Of a stretch of 64,000 bases of DNA, positions 47,630 to 55,608 are shown piece by piece (positions within the stretch are counted from its first letter, which is position 1; every line of letters begins with the position of its first letter). A model generated the notes under the pieces. The model searched no databases. It saw only the letters and a program-made list of their open reading frames with translations, and was not told where the DNA came from. The DNA is taken from the NCBI RefSeq assembly GCF_036812735.1, contig NZ_CP117523.1:3038001-3102000 (forward strand), in the 5' to 3' direction. The position numbers were made by a program, and so were the translations under genes. The DNA comes from Terrisporobacter glycolicus ATCC 14880 = DSM 1288. GTDB lineage: Bacteria; Bacillota; Clostridia; Peptostreptococcales; Peptostreptococcaceae.

Positions 47630-47708
47630 AATAATGTTCCCCCTTAAATTTGTAGTAAAATAAAAATCTCTGTAGCTCCTCCATTACTTGAAATTCCATC
47701 CATATAAA

Positions 47709-47740
47709 ATAAAAAAACTTGAGTATAAACTCAAGTTTTA
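47709..47740 (-). terminator. terminator of the SAM riboswitch
   Basis: AAAACTTGAGT / ACTCAAGTTTT stem followed by TTTTTATT on the minus strand, directly after the aptamer. Confidence 0.9.
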
Positions 47741-47754
47741 ATAGCGAATTTATA

Positions 47755-47860
47755 CTTATCTTTCAGTAAATATACTGCAGGATTTAGCACCATGTATATA
47801 AAAATATACTGGTTGCCGGGTTTCATAGGGCCAGTCCCTCCACCACTCTAGATAAGAGAT
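47755..47860 (-). promoter_or_regulatory. SAM-I (S-box) riboswitch of metQ
   Basis: Minus strand: CTTATCTAGAGTGGTGGAGG, GACTGGCCCTATGAAACCCG, GCAACCAGTAT, ATGGTGCTAAATCCTGCAG, and GAAAGATAAG closing P1. All S-box core elements are present. S-adenosylmethionine should cause termination. Confidence 0.96.
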
Positions 47861-47952
47861 ATTTATTTTTTAATTTGATAATTATAGTAACACCATTCTT
47901 TTTTAAAGTAAATTATATAATTTAATTTTTATACTTTTATTTATTTTTCATA

Positions 47953-48585
47953 TTAGCTTCCTATTTTTATTATTTTATCTTTTATCTTGTTAGCAAATCC
48001 TATATCATGAGTTATTATCAAAATTGCCATGCCTTTTGACTTTAAATTTCTTATTATTTGAGAAACTTTCTCTATTGAATCCACATCTAGTGCTGATGTT
48101 GGTTCGTCAAAACAAAGAATTTTTGGCGTTAATGCACAAGCTCTTGCTATGGCAACCCTTTGACATTGTCCTCCAGATAATTCATAAGGATAAGCATTTA
48201 TTTTTTCTTCTAAATCTACCATTTTCAAAATTTCTTTTGCTTCTTTTATTGCATTTTCTTTAGATTTTTTCAATACATTTACTGGAGCTGATATTATATT
48301 TTCTAAAACAGACATATGTGGAAATAAATTAAAATTTTGAAATACCATTCCTGTTTTATTTCTATTTTTTAATATATGATTTTTATCTTTCATTACACAA
48401 TTATCTAATATTATTTCTCCATCATCAAAATCTTCAAGACCATTTATGCATCTAAGAATCGTAGTTTTACCTACACCTGATTTTCCTAAAAGTACGCATA
48501 CTTCCCCACTGTTTACTTCAAAATTTATATTATCTAGTACTTTATTATTTCCAAAGGATTTAGTTAAATTTTTCACTTGTAACAT
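47953..48585 (-). CDS. polar amino-acid (probably histidine) ABC transporter ATPase
   Basis: A 210-residue ATPase, shorter than the usual 240 of the GlnQ/HisP group: Walker A LLGKSGVGKTTILRC, signature LSGGQCQRVAIARA, Walker B ILCFDEPTSALDVDSI, then the H-loop LIITHDIGFANK, and ends soon after (KIIKIGS). The shortened C-terminus looks natural, as the stop is clean. Third gene of the operon binding protein-permease-ATPase. The histidine assignment comes from the leader peptide of the operon. Confidence 0.88.
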   Translation of the reverse strand: MLQVKNLTKSFGNNKVLDNINFEVNSGEVCVLLGKSGVGKTTILRCINGLEDFDDGEIILDNCVMKDKNHILKNRNKTGMVFQNFNLFPHMSVLENIISAPVNVLKKSKENAIKEAKEILKMVDLEEKINAYPYELSGGQCQRVAIARACALTPKILCFDEPTSALDVDSIEKVSQIIRNLKSKGMAILIITHDIGFANKIKDKIIKIGS

Positions 48586-48603
48586 AATTTTTCTCCCATC
48601 TTT

Positions 48604-49215
48604 TTATCTATAATACGCATACTTGTTTTCAAATTTTTTAAACATAATTGTCAAAATTCCAACTAAAACTAAATACACTGCCCCAGCTTCTATTAAGGGA
48701 ACTATACTTGCCTGTTGATTTTGTGCTATTTGAGCGATTCTCAATATATCATTTAACCCTATTGCATAAACTATAGCAGTGTCTTTAATTAAAGTTATTA
48801 CTTCATTTGACATGGCAGGTAACACTCTTTTTATGACTTGTGGAAAAATTATTTTTCTGTACATTTCAAATTTACTAAATCCTAGTACAAAAGCACCTTC
48901 ATATTGACCTTTGTCTATAGATTGAATTCCACCTCTAAATATTTCAGCAAAATAAGCTGCATAGTTTAATGAAAATGCTACGATTACTGCATCAAATCTG
49001 TCAAATATTATTCCCATTAAAGGAAGACCGAAAAATACAAATACAAGTTGTAATAATAAAGGTGTTCCTCTCATAATTAATATATATATATTTGCCATTT
49101 GGCTTATCATTTTATTTTTAGATAATCTTATAAAAGCTATCATAATTCCAAGTGGTACTGATATTATCAATGTTATAAAAAACACTGATAATGTAATTTT
49201 TAATCCTTCTAGCAT
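48604..49215 (-). CDS. polar amino-acid (probably histidine) ABC transporter permease
   Basis: A 203-residue HisM/GlnP-type permease: LEGLKITLSVFFITLIISVP, then GTPLLLQLVFVFFGLP, AYFAEIFRGGIQSIDKGQYE and FPQVIKRVLPAMSNEVITLIKDTA, the conserved EAA-loop region. Five membrane spans. A single permease gene, so it likely forms a homodimer. AGGAGG precedes the ATG by ten bases. Confidence 0.9.
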   Translation of the reverse strand: MLEGLKITLSVFFITLIISVPLGIMIAFIRLSKNKMISQMANIYILIMRGTPLLLQLVFVFFGLPLMGIIFDRFDAVIVAFSLNYAAYFAEIFRGGIQSIDKGQYEGAFVLGFSKFEMYRKIIFPQVIKRVLPAMSNEVITLIKDTAIVYAIGLNDILRIAQIAQNQQASIVPLIEAGAVYLVLVGILTIMFKKFENKYAYYR

Positions 49216-49255
49216 TATATAATTTCCTCCTTGTTTTTTCCTTAATTTTTATATC

Positions 49256-50041
49256 TTAATCAGCTTTGCCAAACCATTTTTTATAAATTTCATCAAAAGT
49301 TTTATCTTCTTTTATTTTTTTTATTGTCTTATTTACCTTGTTTCTAAGCTCAGTATCATCTTTTCTAAATGCAACAACATAATCTTCTGTTCCAAAATTA
49401 TCATCTAATATCTTATATTTTTCTTCACCTTTTTTACTTATATAATATTTAACTAAAGTTTCATCTCCAACTATTGCATTTATTCGTCCTGCTTCCAAAT
49501 CCCTAAAAACTTTATCAAAAGTATCATATAATACTGGTGAGCCATCTAAGCTTTTTAATACTTTTGTATCTTTTTCTAAAGCTTCTTGACCCGCAGATCC
49601 TTGTTGAGTTCCTATTATTTTACCTTTTAAATCCTCTTTCTTTTTAATTGGTGAATCTTTTAGAGTTACTATAAGCTGACTATTTTTCATATATGCATCT
49701 GTATAAGCAACTTTTTCTTTTCTCTCTTCGGTCAATGAGTATCCATTCCATATGGCATCTATATTTCCTGAATTTAATTCAGTTTCTTTCATCGACCAGT
49801 CTATGTTTTGAAATTTCACATTCATATTTAGTATCTTGAAAGTTTCTGTGGCTAAATCCACATCAAAACCCACTGTGTTTCCATTGTCATCTAAATATCC
49901 CATAGGAAAATATGTATTATCATATCCTACTACTATTTCATTATCATTTGAACCTACATCTTTTTTATTACACCCTACTACCCCTATCATAATTACTAAA
50001 ACTGATAATCCCATTGTTAATTTTTTTAATACCTTTTTCAT
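49256..50041 (-). CDS. amino-acid (probably histidine) ABC transporter binding lipoprotein
   Basis: A 261-residue lipoprotein, lipobox MIGVVGCNKK, followed by a periplasmic-binding-protein fold of the HisJ/GlnH cluster: EIVVGYDNTYFPMGYLDDNG, GFDVDLATETFKIL, QNIDWSMKETELNSGNIDAI, GYSLTEERKEKVAYTDAYM and GKIIGTQQGSAGQEAL. First gene of the operon; GGAGGAG precedes the ATG. The upstream leader peptide with five His codons points to histidine as ligand. Confidence 0.9.
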   Translation of the reverse strand: MKKVLKKLTMGLSVLVIMIGVVGCNKKDVGSNDNEIVVGYDNTYFPMGYLDDNGNTVGFDVDLATETFKILNMNVKFQNIDWSMKETELNSGNIDAIWNGYSLTEERKEKVAYTDAYMKNSQLIVTLKDSPIKKKEDLKGKIIGTQQGSAGQEALEKDTKVLKSLDGSPVLYDTFDKVFRDLEAGRINAIVGDETLVKYYISKKGEEKYKILDDNFGTEDYVVAFRKDDTELRNKVNKTIKKIKEDKTFDEIYKKWFGKAD

Positions 50042-50090
50042 TTTTTTCTCCTCCTAATAATTTAATTTTTATTTATTATTGCAATAAAAA

Positions 50091-50118
50091 AACCACATAG
50101 GCTAATACCTATGTGGTT
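50091..50118 (-). terminator. attenuator terminator of the histidine transporter leader
   Basis: AACCACATAG / CTATGTGGTT stem followed by TTTTTTTATT on the minus strand, 50 bp before the first structural gene. Its 5' arm can instead pair with CTATGGTGG at 50138-50146. Confidence 0.88.
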
Positions 50119-50204
50119 AATATTTATAATATATATTCCACCATAGATATAAGCCTTTTTAATAGCACTAAAAGGGCTTGTATCTATGAATTAAATTTCA
50201 TAAT

Positions 50205-50279
50205 TTACAATCCCTTGGTTCTATGATGGTGATGATGAAGTTGTATATTTAATTTTATTATAATTGTTGAATTTTTCAT
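50205..50279 (-). CDS. histidine leader peptide (24 residues, five consecutive His)
   Basis: ATG at 50279 behind AGGAG (ten-base spacing) opens a 24-codon frame MKNSTIIIKLNIQL, five histidines (CAT CAT CAC CAT CAT at 50223-50237), RTKGL, stop TAA 50205-50207. It lies about 50 bases after a good promoter and before a set of competing hairpins and a terminator. The pattern is that of hisL-type attenuation: ribosomes stalled at His codons when charged tRNA-His is scarce keep the antiterminator open. The downstream gene is an amino-acid ABC transporter. Coding is inferred from layout; the peptide itself needs no function. Confidence 0.82.
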   Translation of the reverse strand: MKNSTIIIKLNIQLHHHHHRTKGL

Positions 50280-50336
50280 AACACCATTTCTCCTATTCTT
50301 AATATTTGTCTAAATTAATTTTTTTATTTGTAATTA

Positions 50337-50365
50337 ATAGTAATATTAATATTTGGAATTGTCAA
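50337..50365 (-). promoter_or_regulatory. promoter of the histidine transporter operon
   Basis: TTGACA (50360-50365) and TACTAT (50337-50342) with a 17-bp spacer; the -35 overlaps the stop codon of the upstream VOC gene. Start expected near 50330, about 50 bases before the leader peptide ATG. Confidence 0.75.
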
Positions 50366-50757
50366 ATATTTTTTATTTTAAATTTATCTTCACGTAGTAA
50401 ATATTCGTTATTATCTTGATCTTTAAATGTAAATAATTTAGCATAAGGCATTGTTACTATTTGGGTAACTTCAACACCTTTAGCTTTCATTTCTTTATAC
50501 GCATTATCCAAATCTTCTGTGCTTAATATAACTGTTTTGTAGTCTGTATTAGAATTTGGATATTTAGTTTTCATAAGGTTTTTATCATATAAAACTATAG
50601 TTACCCATTCACTTTCTTTAGGTGCAACTTCTATCCATCTTAAAGGTCTTTCTGTTTCATCTATCTTTGTTACAAAGTTTAATTTTTCAGTCCAGAATTT
50701 CTTAGCTTCATCTTGATTATTTACATATATTGTTACTTTAGCTATTTTATTTATCAT
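50362..50757 (-). CDS. VOC (glyoxalase/bleomycin-resistance) family protein
   Basis: From ATG 50757 (MINKIAKVTIYVNNQDEAKK) the protein has 131 residues and GAGGAG seven bases upstream; an upstream in-frame extension lacks support. The VOC fold is seen in KVTIYVNNQDEAKKFWTEKL and the second module AYKEMKAKGVEVTQIVTMPY, FTFKDQDNNEYLLRE. Substrate unknown; metal-ligand positions of glyoxalase I (H/E) are only partly evident. Confidence 0.82.
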   Translation of the reverse strand: MINKIAKVTIYVNNQDEAKKFWTEKLNFVTKIDETERPLRWIEVAPKESEWVTIVLYDKNLMKTKYPNSNTDYKTVILSTEDLDNAYKEMKAKGVEVTQIVTMPYAKLFTFKDQDNNEYLLREDKFKIKNI

Positions 50758-50864
50758 TTTGCATCTCCTCAAATATATTTCTTTATTAACAATACATTTA
50801 AAAATCTATTACATTAATAAAATAAATTTAAATTAACATAATAGATTTTTATTTATATAAGTTC

Positions 50865-51782
50865 CTATATACTATTTTCTTTTTTTGTTTTATTGGCACA
50901 ATAAATAACATAAATTACTACTATAGCAAGATATGGCAACATTTGAACAAACTCTATTGGAAGTTTTCCTCCCTGTAAATAGTTACTCATACTTTCTGTA
51001 AATCCAAATAAACTTGAAGTTAAAAGTCCCACAACTGGATTTGATCCTGCCATAGCTTGAGTAGCTAATGCAATATATCCTCTTCCTGATGTCATGCCTG
51101 CTGAGAATAATGTTACATATCCCATAGATAAGAATGCTCCACCAAGAGCTGCTAAAGCACCACTCATTGTTAAAGCTATATATTTAACTCTATTAACACT
51201 AATACCTACAGATTCTGCAGCTTCTGGACTTTCTCCAACAGCCTTGATCCTAAGACCTAATTTTGTATATTTGAACATTATCCAAACAAGTAATACTAAT
51301 ATTAATGCCAAATAAGTTAATATGTTGTGACCTGATAATATATTACCTACTATCGGTATATTTTCTATTATAGGTATATTTATATTAGGTAAAACTAAAG
51401 AATTTAAAGAGGTTGATGCTCCCTTATCTCCTGTTAATAAATATAAACCAAATACAGTCATACCTGATGCCATTAAGTTTAATGATATACCGGATATTAT
51501 TATATTTGATTTTAATTTAAGAGCAAAATAAGCAATTATATTACTCATTATTATTCCTGAAATCACTGCAAATACTAAACCTACAAAGGCACTTTGTGTA
51601 AAGTGACTTGCTGCAACTCCAACAAATGACGCCGTTAACATTGTACCTTCTAAGGCTATATTTCTAGCTCCTGCACGAGCTGCTATCATAGCTCCTAAAG
51701 TTGTTAAAAGTATAGGAGTTGTAGATCTTATAACAGCAAACCAGAAACCATCTTTTAATAAGATGTCAAATAGAGCTTCCAT
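50865..51782 (-). CDS. nucleoside ABC transporter permease 2 (YufQ/NupC type)
   Basis: A 305-residue permease of the branched-chain/BMP type: IRSTTPILLTTLGAMIAARAGARNIALEGTM, then LKSNIIISGISLNLMASG, GLRIKAVGESPEAAESVGI and GYIALATQAMAGSNP. It overlaps the first permease by the TAATG junction. Partner of the ATPase and BMP lipoprotein upstream. Expected to import purine nucleosides or related bases. Confidence 0.88.
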   Translation of the reverse strand: MEALFDILLKDGFWFAVIRSTTPILLTTLGAMIAARAGARNIALEGTMLTASFVGVAASHFTQSAFVGLVFAVISGIIMSNIIAYFALKLKSNIIISGISLNLMASGMTVFGLYLLTGDKGASTSLNSLVLPNINIPIIENIPIVGNILSGHNILTYLALILVLLVWIMFKYTKLGLRIKAVGESPEAAESVGISVNRVKYIALTMSGALAALGGAFLSMGYVTLFSAGMTSGRGYIALATQAMAGSNPVVGLLTSSLFGFTESMSNYLQGGKLPIEFVQMLPYLAIVVIYVIYCANKTKKENSI

Positions 51783-52870
51783 TACTTGTCTCCCCCTTTG
51801 CTTTCATTATTTGCCAAAGCTAATTGGCTTTCTTTTCTTTGTTTTATAAAGTATAAGAATCTTTCAGCTGTAACTAAAAGAATTATTACACCTTGTATCA
51901 GAGCAACTATTTCATTTTGCACATCTGTTTGTCTTGACATTATATCTGCACCAACACGCACATACGATAAGAAAAATGCTGCAACTGGTATGAATATTGG
52001 GTTATTAGATGAAAGTATAGATATTATAACTCCATCCCATGCATATGTTGGAGCTTGAGCCCATTGAAAACGTCTATACATGCCTAATTTTTCTATTGCT
52101 CCACCTATTGCTGCAATAAATCCTGATATAAATGAAGTATAAAGTATACATCTTTTAGTATTTATTCCTGAGTATCTTGCAAACTCCGGGTTGGAACCTA
52201 CTATTCTTATTTCATAGCCCCATTTAGTACGAGTTAGGAAAATATATAATAATATACAAACTACAATAGCTATTATAAATCCACTGTGAAGTCTTGTCCC
52301 ACTGACAATAGTAGAAAGTTGAGCGCTACTTAAAAACTTAAGTGAAGCAAAGTTTGAAGCCTGTCTATCTGCTAAAAATTTATTTATTATATAAAGCCCT
52401 GCGTAGAAAAATACATAATTAAGCATTAATGAAGTAACAAGCTCATTTGCTTTGTATTTAACTTTGCAAAATGCCGGTATACTTCCTATAATTCCACCTA
52501 TGAAACCTGCTATAACTATGGCAACCATAGGATGAACTCCAGCTGGTAGTGGTATCATTATAGCTACAAATGATGCTATAACAGCTCCCATATAGAAAGA
52601 TGCATCTGTTATCATTGAGAAGTTTCCTGATTTAAAAACTAAACTTAATGATAAACCTGTAAACATTAAAGGTACCATCATTTCAAGTACGTTGAATAGA
52701 TATCTTTTTGAACTTACTGGTCCTAAAAGTAAAGTAGATAATGCTTTAGCTGGATTTTCACTAACTAAAAATATTATTCCACTTGTTATAATAAGTGCTA
52801 TACATATAGCAGCAAATAATCTTAATAAATCGAAATATTTAAGTATATTAAACTTTTTGTCTTTATGCAT
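51782..52870 (-). CDS. nucleoside ABC transporter permease 1 (YufP/NupB type)
   Basis: The ATG at 52870 (MHKDKKFNILKYF) gives 362 residues and has GGAGG eight bases upstream, inside the end of the ATPase gene. Membrane protein with SLVFKSGNFSMITDASFYMGA, KVKYKANELVTSLMLNYV, GYEIRIVGSNPEFARYSGI and PTYAWDGVIISILSSNNP, hallmarks of the BMP-associated permease. Coupled to both neighbours by overlap. Confidence 0.88.
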   Translation of the reverse strand: MHKDKKFNILKYFDLLRLFAAICIALIITSGIIFLVSENPAKALSTLLLGPVSSKRYLFNVLEMMVPLMFTGLSLSLVFKSGNFSMITDASFYMGAVIASFVAIMIPLPAGVHPMVAIVIAGFIGGIIGSIPAFCKVKYKANELVTSLMLNYVFFYAGLYIINKFLADRQASNFASLKFLSSAQLSTIVSGTRLHSGFIIAIVVCILLYIFLTRTKWGYEIRIVGSNPEFARYSGINTKRCILYTSFISGFIAAIGGAIEKLGMYRRFQWAQAPTYAWDGVIISILSSNNPIFIPVAAFFLSYVRVGADIMSRQTDVQNEIVALIQGVIILLVTAERFLYFIKQRKESQLALANNESKGGDK

Positions 52871-54416
52871 AATAGGCACCTCCGATTACTTCCTCACTAT
52901 CATGCTTAACTCCTAGCATGTAAAGACCTAATTCTTCTTCAGTTACATTTTTAGCATCCTCTATGTAACCTACTATTTTACCTTCGTGCATAACAATTAT
53001 GCTATCACTTAAAGATAAAACTTCTCCTAAATCTGATGATACAAGAAGTATAGCTTTTTTAGCTTCTCTCATATCTAATATTTTATGTCTTATAAATTCT
53101 ATGGCTCCAACGTCAATTCCACGAGTTGGTTGGTTAACTATTAAAAGATCTGAATCATATAAAAATTCACGTCCTACTATAACTTTTTGTATATTTCCTC
53201 CAGATAAATCTTTTATAGGTTGTTTTGTGTTATCATGTTTAACTATAAATTCCTTTACTAAATTAGTTGTAAATTCTCTTACTTTCCTTAAATCTAGTAA
53301 TCCCTTTTTGCTTAATTCTTTTGATGCATATATTTTAGATATAGCATTATCTTCTATTGAAAGATTTGGAGCACTACCAAAATATAATCTATCTTCAGAT
53401 ACATGAGATATTCCCATTTCTTGTCTTTTTAATATAGATTCTTTTGTAATATCTTTATCTTTTAACGATATTTTCCCACTTACTATATCAATAGTTCCTA
53501 TTATGGCATTTACAAGTTCTGATTGTCCGTTTCCTTCTATACCTGCAACTCCTAATATTTGTCCTTCTCTTACTGTAAAGCTCATATTATCTACTACCAC
53601 ATTCTTAAATTGATTTTTAACTGTTAAATTATCAATTTTCAAAACTGTATTTTTAAATTTACCCTCTGTTTTTTCAATATTTAAATCAACATCACGACCT
53701 ACCATTAATTTAGATATTTCTTGTTCAGAAAGCTCACTAACTGAGTAAGTTCCCATGGTTCTACCATCTCTTAAAACTGTTAATCTATCACAAAGTTCTT
53801 TTATTTCATGAAGTTTATGAGATATAAATATTATTGTGTATCCTTCTTTTTTTAGTAATTTTAATTGTTTAAATAACTCTTCTATCTCTTGTGGTGTAAG
53901 TACTGCAGTTGGTTCATCTAGAATTAATATTTTTGCACCTCTATATAATGCTTTTAATATTTCTAGTTTTTGTTTCATTGCTATTGAAATGTCTTTTACC
54001 TTAGCTCTTGCATCAACTTTTAAATTATATTTCGTTGAAATTTCTTCTGTCTGTTTTATGGCTTCTTCTATATTTATAAATCCTGATTTCGAAGTTTCAT
54101 GACCTAAAATTAAGTTTTCTGCCACACTTAAAGAAGGCACCAACATAAAATGCTGATGCACCATACCTATACCTTTTTCTAAGGCTTGTTTAGATGAAGA
54201 AAAATTTACGATTTCTCCATTTACATATATATCACCACTAGTTTGCGGCATCATTCCAAATAACATTTTCATTAAAGTTGATTTTCCTGCACCATTTTCA
54301 CCTATAAGTGCATGAATTTCGCCTTCATTTATAGCAATACTTACATTGTAGTTTGCAACTATACCTCCAGGATATACTTTTGTTAAATTGCTTACTTTTA
54401 ATATTTCTTTTGTCAT
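52863..54416 (-). CDS. nucleoside ABC transporter ATPase (tandem NBDs, YufO/NupA type)
   Basis: A 517-residue protein with two ABC domains in one chain. NBD1: Walker A IGENGAGKSTLMKML, signature DISIAMKQKLEILKAL, Walker B ILILDEPTAVLTP. NBD2 (from about 265): AGIEGNGQSEL, LSGGNIQKVIVGREF, LLIVNQPTRGID. NBD2 has a degenerate Walker A, as usual in the RbsA/NupA family. AGGAG precedes the ATG. It powers the two permeases encoded downstream. Confidence 0.9.
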   Translation of the reverse strand: MTKEILKVSNLTKVYPGGIVANYNVSIAINEGEIHALIGENGAGKSTLMKMLFGMMPQTSGDIYVNGEIVNFSSSKQALEKGIGMVHQHFMLVPSLSVAENLILGHETSKSGFINIEEAIKQTEEISTKYNLKVDARAKVKDISIAMKQKLEILKALYRGAKILILDEPTAVLTPQEIEELFKQLKLLKKEGYTIIFISHKLHEIKELCDRLTVLRDGRTMGTYSVSELSEQEISKLMVGRDVDLNIEKTEGKFKNTVLKIDNLTVKNQFKNVVVDNMSFTVREGQILGVAGIEGNGQSELVNAIIGTIDIVSGKISLKDKDITKESILKRQEMGISHVSEDRLYFGSAPNLSIEDNAISKIYASKELSKKGLLDLRKVREFTTNLVKEFIVKHDNTKQPIKDLSGGNIQKVIVGREFLYDSDLLIVNQPTRGIDVGAIEFIRHKILDMREAKKAILLVSSDLGEVLSLSDSIIVMHEGKIVGYIEDAKNVTEEELGLYMLGVKHDSEEVIGGAYYA

Positions 54417-54492
54417 TTAACACACTCCTGATCTCTAATATTTAATAAGGGAGTAACATTTTTGATACACCCTTATTTTTAGTTAATAGATT

Positions 54493-55605
54493 TTATTTAG
54501 CTGAATTTATTATTTCTTTTAATTTAGATTCTTTCATACCTATTGCAGATTTAACCTCTATTTTACCATCTTTTAATTCTTTAGATATTTCAGCGACTTT
54601 ATTTCTTATTTCTTCACTTATAGTAGAATTATATATATCATTTTCAGCTAATTCTACAACTCCTTCTTTAGCTCCTAAAACACTATGGCTATTAAATTCT
54701 AATGCATTATCTAAGAAAGATTCCATAGTTAAAACTAATGAGTTGTCTACTCTTTTTAATGCTGATGATATTATATATTTTTGTTCTTCTTTTCCTTCAT
54801 AAGCTAAAGCTTGGTCACTATCTACACCTATAACATATTTTTTAGAATCTCTAGCTGCTTCTACTGATCCTGCTGAAGCTGGCCCAGCAGCTGTAAATAC
54901 TACATCCGCTCCGTTTGAATATTGCGCTAATGTTAATTCTTTAGCTTTTGCTGTATCCGTAAAAGAACCTACATAAGCCACTTCAATCTTCATATCCTTA
55001 TCTACAAACTTAGCTCCTTCTATATACCCTACTAAGAAGTCATTTATAACTGCTGATGTATCTCTAGCTCCCACAAACCCTACAACTTTTTCTTTATTAG
55101 CAAGTTCCATATCGCTTGTAGTAACTAAAGCTGCTAAAGTACCAGCTAAGAATCCTGCTTCATTTTGCTTATATGTCATTGAATATACATTTTCTAAATT
55201 ATATTCATCATAATTTACATCTGTATCATATACTAAGAATTTCTTCTTTGGATAAAGTTCTGCAGTATTTTCAACATGCTCTTTCATATCCCAACCACCA
55301 GTTATTATAACATCAGCATCTGATTCTGATGCATCTATTAAAGCTGGCTCAAACTTAGTTTGATCAAATCCCATTTCTACAACTTCAACATCAACCTTAT
55401 CACCAAATTGTTTTTCTATCTTTTCCGCTCCAGCATTAGCTGAATCATTTATCCCTTTATCTCCTAAGGCACCTGTTACTAATAACTTAACGCTTACTTT
55501 ATCAGAATCAGAAGCTGTATCTTCTCCTCCTGCACCACATCCTACTAAAAAAGTAGCACTTAATCCTATTGCTAATAGCGTTGATAATATTTTTTTCTTA
55601 AACAT
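54493..55605 (-). CDS. BMP-family nucleoside-binding lipoprotein
   Basis: A 370-residue lipoprotein: lipobox SATFLVGCGAG, then the BMP/PnrA motifs LLVTGALGDKGINDSANAG, VIITGGWDMKEHVENTAE, YKQNEAGFLAGTLAAL, VGFVGARDTSAVINDFLVGY and FTAAGPASAGSVEAAR. PnrA-type proteins bind purine nucleosides. It lies four bases after the M20 gene and leads the transporter genes. GGGAGG precedes the ATG. Confidence 0.9.
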   Translation of the reverse strand: MFKKKILSTLLAIGLSATFLVGCGAGGEDTASDSDKVSVKLLVTGALGDKGINDSANAGAEKIEKQFGDKVDVEVVEMGFDQTKFEPALIDASESDADVIITGGWDMKEHVENTAELYPKKKFLVYDTDVNYDEYNLENVYSMTYKQNEAGFLAGTLAALVTTSDMELANKEKVVGFVGARDTSAVINDFLVGYIEGAKFVDKDMKIEVAYVGSFTDTAKAKELTLAQYSNGADVVFTAAGPASAGSVEAARDSKKYVIGVDSDQALAYEGKEEQKYIISSALKRVDNSLVLTMESFLDNALEFNSHSVLGAKEGVVELAENDIYNSTISEEIRNKVAEISKELKDGKIEVKSAIGMKESKLKEIINSAK

Positions 55606-55608
55606 TTA

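Noticed and set aside
47640-47700. Small upstream frame starting ATGGAGGAGCTACAGAG before metQ
   Set aside because: It runs through the metQ ribosome binding site into another frame and has no His/Met-type codon run; most likely chance.
50223-50237. Run of five His codons as an engineered or cloning tag
   Set aside because: It has a natural leader context with promoter, ribosome binding site, competing hairpins and terminator, and uses mixed CAT/CAC codons.
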